Shown: in pieces, positions 26,406-33,432 of the stretch | Position numbering within the stretch: position 1 is the stretch's first letter | Layout of the letters: each line of letters begins with the position of its first letter | Source: Streptomyces sp. TLI_105 | GTDB lineage: Bacteria > Actinomycetota > Actinomycetes > Streptomycetales > Streptomycetaceae | NCBI RefSeq assembly: GCF_900105415.1 | Contig: NZ_FNSM01000002.1 | Coordinates: 1-64,000 of the forward strand | Length of the DNA: 64,000 bases | Direction of reading: 5' to 3' | Program-made: the position numbers and the translations under genes | The notes under the pieces: model-generated | Told to the model about the DNA's origin: nothing | Database searches by the model: none | Seen by the model: the letters and a program-made list of their open reading frames with translations, nothing else

Positions 26406-27275
26406 ATGAACATCAAGGGCGCGGGCAAGCGACGGGTACTGACCGGGGCCGCCACGGCCGTTGTCGCCGGAGCCACGATCGGGGCCTTCGCCCTGACCGG
26501 CACCGCCAGTGCCGGCGCCACCACCGATGTCGCCGCCGTCGCCGCCCGGGATGGCGAGCGGGGGCCCAAGCCCACCGTCGTCCTGGAGCACGGCGCGTTC
26601 GCGGACTCCTCCAGCTGGAACGGAGTCGTCTCGCGACTGCGTGCCGACGGCTACCCCGTCGTGGCCGCCGCCAACCCGCTGCGCGGCCCCCGCAACGACG
26701 CCACCGCCCTGCGGGGCCTGCTCGACCACGTCAAGGGACCGAAGATCCTCGTCGGTCACTCGTACGGCGGTTCCGTGATCAGCGAGGCCGCCGCCGACCG
26801 TACCGACATCAAGGCCCTCGTCTACGTGGCGGCGTTCCTCCCCGCCCCCGGTGAGACCGCCCTTGAGCTGACCAACAAGTACCCCGGCTCCACCCTCCCC
26901 GACGCCCTCGACCCCGTCCCCGTCACCAACCCCGACGGCACCAAGGGCACCGACATCTACATCCAGCAGGACAAGTTCCACCACCAGTTCGCGGCGGACG
27001 TCCCGCGCAACGAGGCCGCCCTCGCCGCCGCCGGCCAGCGCCCCATCGCCCAGGCCGCGCTGGAGGAGAAGGCCACCGTGGCCGCCTGGAAGACCGTCCC
27101 CAGCTGGGCCGTCGTCACCACCCAGGACCTCAACATCCCGGCCGCCGCACAGCGCTTCATGGCCGAACGGGCCGGCGCCCACGTCACCGAGGTCGCCGCC
27201 TCGCACTCCGTCGCCGTCTCCCGGCCCGGCGTCGTCACCCGCGTGATCGAGGCCGCCGCGCGCGCCACCCGCTGA
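26406..27275 (+). CDS. Secreted alpha/beta hydrolase
   Basis: A 289-aa protein with a signal peptide (RRVLTGAATAVVAGATIGAFALTG..., cleavage near TASAGA, about 38). The fold has VVLEHGAFADSSSWNG as oxyanion strand-loop, the nucleophile elbow GHSYGG (Ser about 119) and a final His in AASHSVAVS (about 266). This is the subgroup of actinobacterial esterase-like hydrolases that often act in redox or detoxification operons. GTG 26403 is an alternative start. It leads a plus-strand series with a VOC protein 36 nt downstream, and a double operator precedes it. Confidence 0.9.
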   Translation: MNIKGAGKRRVLTGAATAVVAGATIGAFALTGTASAGATTDVAAVAARDGERGPKPTVVLEHGAFADSSSWNGVVSRLRADGYPVVAAANPLRGPRNDATALRGLLDHVKGPKILVGHSYGGSVISEAAADRTDIKALVYVAAFLPAPGETALELTNKYPGSTLPDALDPVPVTNPDGTKGTDIYIQQDKFHHQFAADVPRNEAALAAAGQRPIAQAALEEKATVAAWKTVPSWAVVTTQDLNIPAAAQRFMAERAGAHVTEVAASHSVAVSRPGVVTRVIEAAARATR

Positions 27276-27311
27276 CCTTCCGACCCCTCACCTCCGAAAG
27301 GGAGCACTGCC

Positions 27312-27776
27312 ATGGACCTGAAGCTCGAAGTCGTCGTCATCCCCGTCTCGGACGTCGACAAGGCCAAGGAGTTCTACATCGGCAAGCTCGGATTCCGCGC
27401 CGACGCCGACTTTCCGATCCACGACGGGTACCGCATCGTCCAGGTGACACCCCCGGGCTCCGGCTGCTCGATCATCTTCGGCGAGGGGCTCACCACGGCC
27501 CCCGCCGGTTCGGCCCAGGGGCTGCACCTGATCGTGACCGACATCGAGGAGGCGGTGGAGGAACTGACCGGGCGCGGAGTCGACGTCGACGGCCCGTTCC
27601 ACGACGCCACCGGCGCCTTCCACCACGCCGGCGCCTTCCACCACGCCGGCGGGAGCCACCGGGTGCCCGGCCTCGCCCCGGGCCGCCCGAGCTACGGCAC
27701 CTTCGCCGCCTTCTCCGACCCCGACGGCAACGAGTGGTTCCTCCAGGAGGTCACCGTCCGCGCCCCCGGACGCTGA
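27312..27776 (+). CDS. VOC/glyoxalase-like protein
   Basis: A 154-aa protein of the vicinal oxygen chelate fold, starting MDLKLEVVVIPVSDVDKAKEFY and ending FSDPDGNEWFLQEVT, both hallmark segments. A perfect in-frame duplication of 18 bp (27612-27647) gives GAFHHA twice in the central loop, adding unusual His residues. It lies 36 nt after the secreted hydrolase gene and is followed by a terminator. The substrate is unknown; family members include dioxygenases and resistance proteins. Confidence 0.88.
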   Translation: MDLKLEVVVIPVSDVDKAKEFYIGKLGFRADADFPIHDGYRIVQVTPPGSGCSIIFGEGLTTAPAGSAQGLHLIVTDIEEAVEELTGRGVDVDGPFHDATGAFHHAGAFHHAGGSHRVPGLAPGRPSYGTFAAFSDPDGNEWFLQEVTVRAPGR

Positions 27777-27808
27777 CCGACCGGCGCCCCACCCCCGCAC
27801 CACCCCCA

Positions 27809-27841
27809 GGAGGCGGCCGCCCAGGCCCTCCGGCCGCCTCC
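27809..27841 (+). terminator. Hairpin terminator
   Basis: A perfect 11-bp stem (GGAGGCGGCCG and complement) with an 11-nt loop, 33 nt after the VOC gene stop. Confidence 0.78.
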
Positions 27842-27884
27842 GGCCCCCTTCTCCCCGCCGTACGCCCCCCGCTTGGAGCATCTT

Positions 27885-29330
27885 GTGACGACCGAAGACA
27901 TCCGCACCTACGACGTCGTCGTGATCGGTGCGGGACCGGTCGGCGAGAACGTCGCCGACCGTACCGCCGCCGCCGGACTGAGCACCGTCATCGTGGAGAG
28001 CGAACTCGTCGGCGGCGAATGCTCCTACTGGGCCTGCGAGCCCAGCAAGGCACTGCTGCGGCCCGGGCTGCTGCGCGCCGAGGCGAGCCGCGTCCCGGGC
28101 CTGAACCCCGCGGTCGCCGGTCCGCTCGACACAGCCGCCGTGCTCGCGCACCGCGACCGCATGTCCGCGCACTGGGACGACGGAGACCAGGTCCGGTGGC
28201 TGGACTCGGCCGGCATCGAGCTGCTGCGCGGCCACGGCCGGCTCGCCGGACCCCGCAGGGTCGACGTGAGCACACCCGACGGCCACACCGTGCTGCTCCG
28301 GGCCCGGCACGCGGTGGCCGTCTGCACCGGCAGCCGCGCGGCCCTGCCCGACGACCTGCCCGGACTCGACGAACTGCGCCCCTGGACCAGTCGGGAGGCC
28401 ACCGCCGCCGAATCGGTGCCCGGGCGACTCCTGGTCGTCGGGGCGGGCGTGGTCGCGACCGAGATGGCGACCGCCTGGCGGTCCCTCGGCAGTGAGGTCG
28501 CGGTGGTCGCCCGCGGTGGCGGACTCCTGCCCCGCATGGAGCCCTTCGCGGGCGAACTGGTCGCCGACGAGCTCCGCAAGGCGGGCGTCGACCTGCGCTT
28601 CGGCGTCGGCATCCGGCACGCCGAGCGGGTCGACGGACCCGGCAGCGACATCCGGGCCGTCCTGTCCGACGGGACCGAACTCCTCGCCGACGCGTTGCTG
28701 TTCGCCACCGGCCGCGCCCCTCGCACCCGCGACATCGGTCTCGACACCGTCGGCCTCGCTCCCGGCGCGTGGCTCACCACGGACGACAGCCTGACCGTCA
28801 CCGCCGTCACGGGCGACTGGCTGTACGCGGTAGGCGACGTCAACCACCGCGCCCTCTTCACCCACCAGGGCAAGTACCAGGCCCGTGTCGCGGGGGCGGT
28901 CATCGCCGCCCGCGCACAGGGCACGCCCCTCGACACCGGGCGCTGGGGCGCCCATGTGGCCACCGCCGACACCACGGCCGTCCCCCAGGTCGTCTTCACC
29001 GAACCCGAGGTCGCCGCCGTCGGCCTGACCACCGCCGAGGCCGAGCGCACCGGCCGCCGGGTCGACGTCGTCGACTACGAGCTGGGCGGTCTGGCCGGCG
29101 CCCACCAGTACCTCCCCGGTTACCGCGGCACCGCCCGCGTCCTCGTCGATCCCGAACGGCGCGTCGTCCTCGGAGCCACCTTCGCCGGCCCCGGGGTCGC
29201 CGAACTGCTGCACTCCGCGACCGTCGCCATCACCACCGAGGCACCGATCGACCGCCTGTGGCACGCCGTCCCGGCCTTCCCCACCATCAGCGAAGTGTGG
29301 CTGCGGATCCTGGAGACGTACCGGGGCTGA
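27885..29330 (+). CDS. FAD pyridine-nucleotide disulfide reductase
   Basis: A 481-aa flavoprotein. The FAD motif is VVVIGAGPVGENVA (about 10-23), the redox segment GGECSYWACEPSK holds Cys pairs near 43 and 48, the NAD(P) motif is VVGAGVVATEMA (near 187), and FAD motif 2 is YAVGDVNHRALFTHQGKYQA (near 315). The C-terminal dimerisation domain ends HAVPAFPTISEVW and lacks the extended HPT.E pair spacing of true lipoamide dehydrogenase. It resembles the mercuric-reductase/Lpd-like class of unknown substrate. GTG 27885 has GGAG 6 nt upstream. Confidence 0.9.
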   Translation: MTTEDIRTYDVVVIGAGPVGENVADRTAAAGLSTVIVESELVGGECSYWACEPSKALLRPGLLRAEASRVPGLNPAVAGPLDTAAVLAHRDRMSAHWDDGDQVRWLDSAGIELLRGHGRLAGPRRVDVSTPDGHTVLLRARHAVAVCTGSRAALPDDLPGLDELRPWTSREATAAESVPGRLLVVGAGVVATEMATAWRSLGSEVAVVARGGGLLPRMEPFAGELVADELRKAGVDLRFGVGIRHAERVDGPGSDIRAVLSDGTELLADALLFATGRAPRTRDIGLDTVGLAPGAWLTTDDSLTVTAVTGDWLYAVGDVNHRALFTHQGKYQARVAGAVIAARAQGTPLDTGRWGAHVATADTTAVPQVVFTEPEVAAVGLTTAEAERTGRRVDVVDYELGGLAGAHQYLPGYRGTARVLVDPERRVVLGATFAGPGVAELLHSATVAITTEAPIDRLWHAVPAFPTISEVWLRILETYRG

Positions 29331-29461
29331 ACATCCCGGAAACCGGGAACGGCTCCGCGAAGGATTCGACCCACCTGATCGCCACACATGTGTCCACCTT
29401 CGCGGACCGCTCGGACCGCCCCGGGCACACCCGGCGTGCACATACCCTCTAGAGTCGGATC

Positions 29462-30088
29462 ATGATCAAGCGCAAGGGCCTCGTGCTCGACTTCGGCGGA
29501 GTCCTCACCACCCCTCTGGTCCCCGCCGCCTTCGCCTTCGAGAAGCGCGCGGGACTTCCCGAGGGCACCCTGCTCAACGTTCTGTACCTCAACGAGGAGA
29601 TGGTCCGGCGCACCGAGGACCTGGAGCGCGGCGCGATCACCCAGTCCGAGTGGAACGCCGCTGCCGCCGATCGCCTCGGCGTCCCCGCCGACGACCTCAT
29701 GGGCCGCATCTTCGCCGACCTGCGTCCGGAGACGGCGATGTTCGCCGCAGCCGAGGCCGCCCGCCGGGCCGGCGTCAGAGTCGGCGTCCTGTCGAACTCC
29801 GTGGGCACGGACCCGTGGAACCTCTACGAGGGACACGACTTGGAGAACTGCTTCGACGCCGTGGTGATCTCCGAGGACCACGGTCTGCGCAAGCCTGAGC
29901 CGGAGATCTTCCGGCTCGTCCTCGACCGGCTCGGTCTGCAGGCCGAGGCCTGCGTGTTCGTCGACGACACCGAGCGCTACCTGCCGCCCGCCGCGGATCT
30001 GGGCTTCGCCACGGTCCACGCCAAGGAGCCCGGGCAGACCATCGCCGCCCTGGAGGAGCTCCTCGGAGTGCTCTTGACGGCGGACTGA
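29462..30088 (+). CDS. HAD-family hydrolase
   Basis: A 208-aa protein with the four HAD motifs: nucleophile DFGGVLTT (Asp10, with Gly in place of the second Asp as in many epoxide-hydrolase-N/HAD-IA proteins), motif II VLSNS, motif III LRKPEPEIF and motif IV VFVDDT. The length and alpha-helical cap fit subfamily IA phosphatases or dehalogenases. The motif DxGxV suggests a phosphohydrolase-like role with an altered general acid. It stands alone after the flavoprotein gene, with no visible terminator between. Confidence 0.9.
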   Translation: MIKRKGLVLDFGGVLTTPLVPAAFAFEKRAGLPEGTLLNVLYLNEEMVRRTEDLERGAITQSEWNAAAADRLGVPADDLMGRIFADLRPETAMFAAAEAARRAGVRVGVLSNSVGTDPWNLYEGHDLENCFDAVVISEDHGLRKPEPEIFRLVLDRLGLQAEACVFVDDTERYLPPAADLGFATVHAKEPGQTIAALEELLGVLLTAD

Positions 30089-30109
30089 CGCCCAGCGACC
30101 CGGCCACAC

Positions 30110-30375
30110 CGACCTGGCCCGACGGGACGTATCCCCAGGGCGTGACCGTCGGAGCGTTGTATCCCTCGGCGCGCAGGACCGACCGTCCGGACGGCCGGGC
30201 ACGCTCCGGCCAGGACACCGCGATCGTGCGGGATTCCCCCGGCAGCAGCCACGGGTAGTTGTCCTCGTACAGCGTCGGCAGGGCCCGGCCGCCCCGCCCG
30301 TCGAGCAGCGACAGCCAGGCCCGCGGGCCGGAGCCGAGTGCCGCCATCGCGGCCGGGGCGGGCGGTGCGTCCGAC
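30110..30375 (-). pseudogene. GH2 exo-glucosaminidase-like C-terminal fragment
   Basis: A minus-strand frame reads LPTLYEDNYPWLLPGESRT, IAVSWPERA and RAEGYNAPTV, the C-terminal beta-sandwich end of GH2 exo-beta-glucosaminidase or mannosidase-type enzymes (DNY.xLxPGES). The N-terminal sugar-binding and catalytic parts are missing and no start codon or ribosome site fits. It is therefore a decayed fragment of a large secreted glycosidase. Confidence 0.6.
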
Positions 30376-30510
30376 AGCCGAGGTGGTCGTGGGCCGCGGC
30401 GGCGGGCTCGCCTGATCGTGCATGGGCGCGGTCCCTTCACGAAGATGTCGACCCGGAGACCACAGGCATGACTCCGCGTACGGAGCACGGGGCCACCTGC
30501 TCGCAATAAC

Positions 30511-30530
30511 CGTCTTGACAGGTTACGTGA
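30511..30530 (+). promoter_or_regulatory. Operator-like motif TGACAGGTTA
   Basis: TGACAGGTTA at 30516-30525 is identical to the decamer before the secreted hydrolase gene. TTGACA at 30515-30520 could also be a -35 element. The site lies 87 nt before the 63-aa peptide gene. Confidence 0.5.
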
Positions 30531-30602
30531 AGTGGGGCAGGGTATGGGGTGTTCCGACAGCGAGCAGAGCGCGATGTGTGAACGACGATGTGGAGACCGG
30601 CG

Positions 30603-30794
30603 ATGAGCAAGGAACTCGCAGGAGACGCGGCGGCGGCACGGCACGAGCGGTTCGGCAAGCTCCCCGAGCGCATCAGCTTCGACAGCATGACCGAGGAGAA
30701 GCAGTCCGAGCCGAACGCGGGGGTGACTGCCAAGTACAACCCCGAGGGTGCGTGGAACTTCTACTCGTGCCTGGCCCTGGACCTGGGGCTGTAG
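30603..30794 (+). CDS. Conserved-type 63-aa peptide
   Basis: A small protein with GGAGA 6 nt before ATG 30603. It starts MSKELAGDAAAARHERFGKL, has an acidic middle and ends YNPEGAWNFYSCLALDLGL. There is no signal peptide or membrane segment; the single Cys is eight residues from the end. The aromatic C-terminus after a charged helical part gives it a leader-plus-core look, but no RiPP-modifying enzyme is nearby. I do not recognise the family with certainty. The upstream motif TGACAGGTTA suggests regulation together with the secreted hydrolase and CGNR genes. Confidence 0.7.
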   Translation: MSKELAGDAAAARHERFGKLPERISFDSMTEEKQSEPNAGVTAKYNPEGAWNFYSCLALDLGL

Positions 30795-31029
30795 GGGGTG
30801 ATCCGAGCCGGTGGGTTCGGGCGGTTCAGGTGGCACCTGATCGGCGCACACCGGCTATGGCGTGCCGAGGCATGTGTGATTTCCAGGGAGTGTGCTTCTC
30901 GGTGCCGATGGCCAGCTACCGCGTGCGAACGCCGTAACGCCCAGCGGCCGGGCCCGCCAGGGCCTGACCGCTGGGTTCGCCGCTGCCCTGCTGTGTGGCA
31001 GGGCAGCCCTTCGCGCTTGACGTCCTTTC
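30795..31029. other. Intergenic, nothing supported
   Basis: About 235 bp between the peptide gene and the NlpC relic. No motif or gene is evident. Confidence 0.4.
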
Positions 31030-31450
31030 ATGGCCGCCGGGAACGGGCGCCCCCTGCCAGAAGTCCCCGGTGAGTGTGTCCCATGGTCGGTAAATAGGCT
31101 CCGTGTGCATGGCCCTGTCCTATGTCGTTCCCGAGGTACATCCCGACGTGGCCGGCCGGGCGTTCGAGCAGTCCGCTCCGGCGTTGAAGACGAGATCGTC
31201 GGGCTTGGGAGCGTCCTGCTGACCCGACGGCCGGCGTTGACCTGGTCGTAGGTGACGCGGGGGAGCAGGATGCCAGCGGCCTTGCACGCCTGCTGCATCA
31301 AGGAGGAGCAGGCGCATCGCCGGCGGCGGTTGCTGCTGTGCGGGGCGGTGCAGTATTCGCCGAACTGGTACCAGCCGCCCCTGGCCCTCAGGGCCCATGC
31401 GACGGCGGCCCTGATCTCGGGCGGTCGGCGAACGCCGGACCATGCGGGGG
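31030..31450 (-). pseudogene. NlpC/P60 peptidase relic
   Basis: The minus strand reads, in three different frames, VAWALRARGGWYQFGEYC...CSSLMQQACKAAG with VTYDQVNAGRRV, then DAPKPDDLVF, then GHVGMYLGNDIG. These are the Cys, mid and His segments of a secreted NlpC/P60 endopeptidase. At least two frameshifts separate them. The Asp of the usual DCSSL nucleophile motif is Ala here (CACSSL). The N-terminal half is not found. It is a dead gene. Confidence 0.7.
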
Positions 31451-31865
31451 AACGCCGAGCAGCCCGCCCGGTGACAACGTGCGAGTGGCTTCCCGGGCGG
31501 GCTTCTGACGCCCATCATGGGGCGGTTCAGGTGCCCGGCGCACCTCGGACGCGTCGAATGGGGCCGGGAACCGCGGACCGCCTGCTCCTGAGCTCCGGAT
31601 CGGCCCTGCGGGTATGCACACCCGATATCGGATATGGGAAATGTATCTCCAATCGGAATCGTACACGCTTGGGGAAATGTGTATACGTGTCTGCTAGGGT
31701 GAGAAACATGCCGTGCTCGGTCGGTCGTTCCCGACCGAGCGCCCGCGGTGCATTCCGTAGTCGTGTCGGCGAGGAGGATGACAGGGAGGCCGTGATGGCA
31801 GGGGGTGTGCCGAGTCGGAGCCGAGGAGCCCCGAAGCCCCGCACATTGGGCTGCTTTCAGCCATT
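31451..31865. other. Gap with low-GC patch
   Basis: About 415 bp. It includes a comparatively AT-rich stretch at 31610-31715 (for example ATATCGGATATGGG and GTGTATACGTG) with a TAGGGT hexamer at 31695, possibly a promoter or the trace of acquired DNA. A hairpin at 31715-31740 is listed separately. No gene is supported. Confidence 0.4.
31715..31740 (-). terminator. Hairpin after ssgA-like gene
   Basis: A perfect 10-bp stem (GCTCGGTCGG and complement) with a 6-nt loop, 126 nt downstream of the minus-strand SsgA-like stop. The distance makes terminator function uncertain. Confidence 0.5.
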
Positions 31866-32336
31866 TCAGTCGTTCTGCGTCTCGGCATCGTGGAGCAATG
31901 CCGCGGATGCCGTCGTCCAGTCGATCTCGGTGAGCTCGGCCCCGACGGGCACGAGCTCGTAGGTGGACTCCAGCCAATCGGCCAGCGGCGGCACCGGCAA
32001 CTCGAAGAGAGCGGCCATGGAGCCCGAGGTCAGCCGGAGCCATGCGGTGCTCTGCTCCTCCGCGCCGGACGGCCACATCTGGATGCTTCCGAGCCCGCTC
32101 ATCGAGTAGAGCCCCTGCTGAAGGAGGTCACGGCCGATCCGCCATTCGACACTCGGGCCGTCCTCGACGACGAGTCGGACGGACACGGCCCAGGGGGAAT
32201 CCGGGTCGAACCGGAAGTCCGCCCTGACGGCCTGCCGAATGGCGAGGGTCAGCACGCGTTCGATGTTCAAGGTCAGCTGAAGAGGACTGTCCACCGTGCT
32301 CCGGCGGGCCTGCACTCCGGATCGTTCGCCGCTCAT
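31866..32336 (-). CDS. SsgA-like sporulation/division regulator
   Basis: A 156-aa protein. From about 17 it follows the SsgA-like (SALP) pattern: LQLTLNIERVLTLAIRQAVR, the VSVRLVV strand, SVEWRIGRDLLQQGL, GSIQMWPSG, then a terminal helix (TTASAALLHDAE). SALPs guide septum placement and wall remodelling during sporulation and occur only in morphologically complex actinomycetes, so this supports a Streptomyces host. ATG 32336 is preceded by GAAGG at a longish spacing. The longer frame to 32729 is not plausible. It lies opposite the lipoprotein gene. Confidence 0.88.
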   Translation of the reverse strand: MSGERSGVQARRSTVDSPLQLTLNIERVLTLAIRQAVRADFRFDPDSPWAVSVRLVVEDGPSVEWRIGRDLLQQGLYSMSGLGSIQMWPSGAEEQSTAWLRLTSGSMAALFELPVPPLADWLESTYELVPVGAELTEIDWTTASAALLHDAETQND

Positions 32337-32656
32337 CTTACGGATGGGTCCTTCTCTGTGATCGGGCGGAGCCTGCTCCGGCCACTCTGTCCGGTGCGGG
32401 GGGAGCCGTGCATAAGTAACTTGACCGTCAAATGTTCCGACGGCCGTCAGGCCCTGATCGGCATCGTCGACGACGAACGTCTCTCGCACGGCTTCTCCGA
32501 GATCCCGACTTGCTGTCCGACCGTCTCGCCGAACCTCGACCACATCTGCGACGTCAAGCTGCTCGACGCGTCGGGGCAGGAGACCGAGCGCCGCACGGAG
32601 CCCTTGCCCGACGAGAGCCGGTGACGACACCCGAATCCGCCGAGAAGACCCACACA

Positions 32657-33262
32657 ATGAACACCGTCGTGTCCTCGGTGCGGCGCCGCGGAGCGACCCT
32701 CGTGCTGTGCGCGGCGGCGACGCTGACACTGGTTGGCTGCAAGAGCGGTGACCTCGTCTCCTACGAACTGCCGGCGAAGTCGGCCCGATACACGTTCGAG
32801 ACGAAGAACGACGACGTCAAGACGGTCTGGGAGTCCGCCTTCGCTCAGGTGGCGGAGGCGGACGCGCCCCAACAGAGCCCGTGCACGGGAGACGTGGTCG
32901 GCACCGACCGGGCGGCCTGCCGTCCGGAACCGCTGACCTTCCTGCGCTACGACTTCGGCCTGGCCCTGGACAACACGGTCAAGGCGGGGGACAGGCACGA
33001 GATCGTCGTCACCGGCTACTACCAGCCACGCCTCACCGAGTTGCCCAGGGTGACCGCCCTGAAGGTGGAGGCCACCTTCGACGGAGGTGGCATCTGGCGC
33101 CCGGCGCCCACGAGAGGCATGGGGAAGAAAACGTTCACCACGACGATCCAGAACCCCCGGCGGGACCAGGCCGTCCAGGGCGTCGGGCTCAGGATCAGTG
33201 CGACCGACAGCCAGGGAAACACCGTCAGGCAGACCATTCCCACGGCGTACACCCTGAGCTGA
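32657..33262 (+). CDS. Lipoprotein with peptidase-appendage domain
   Basis: A 201-aa exported lipoprotein with signal MNTVVSSVRRRGATLVLCAA and lipobox LVGC (Cys about 28). The domain LTFLRYDFGLALDNTVKAG...ALKVEATFDGGGIWRPA...LRISATDSQGNTVRQTI matches the C-terminal beta-sandwich found after S8 subtilase domains in Streptomyces. Here it stands alone without a protease. Two Cys (in SPCTGD and AACRPE) may pair. GTG 32621 is a possible earlier start. It may be a remnant made into a lipoprotein or a binding partner; function unknown. Confidence 0.8.
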   Translation: MNTVVSSVRRRGATLVLCAAATLTLVGCKSGDLVSYELPAKSARYTFETKNDDVKTVWESAFAQVAEADAPQQSPCTGDVVGTDRAACRPEPLTFLRYDFGLALDNTVKAGDRHEIVVTGYYQPRLTELPRVTALKVEATFDGGGIWRPAPTRGMGKKTFTTTIQNPRRDQAVQGVGLRISATDSQGNTVRQTIPTAYTLS

Positions 33263-33284
33263 CGTGAACCCACCGCCGAGGGCC

Positions 33285-33324
33285 GACCGGGCTGGGACGA
33301 GACAGGGTCTCGCCCCGGCCGGTC
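33285..33324 (+). terminator. Hairpin terminator
   Basis: The inner stem CGAGAC/GTCTCG and outer GACCGG/CCGGTC arms form a long imperfect hairpin 23 nt after the lipoprotein stop. Confidence 0.6.
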
Positions 33325-33432
33325 TCCGGTGGGCCGCCGATGCGTGCGTCTCCCGATCTGGACACTGCGCCGGCTCCTGGTCGCACCCTTGCTTTAATGG
33401 GCGTTCCAGAACAGGGAACGCCGGGGGCGGGT

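Noticed and set aside
30603..30794. RiPP precursor with its own modification cluster
   Set aside because: The peptide layout is suggestive, but no radical SAM, YcaO, lanthipeptide or lasso enzyme genes lie nearby.
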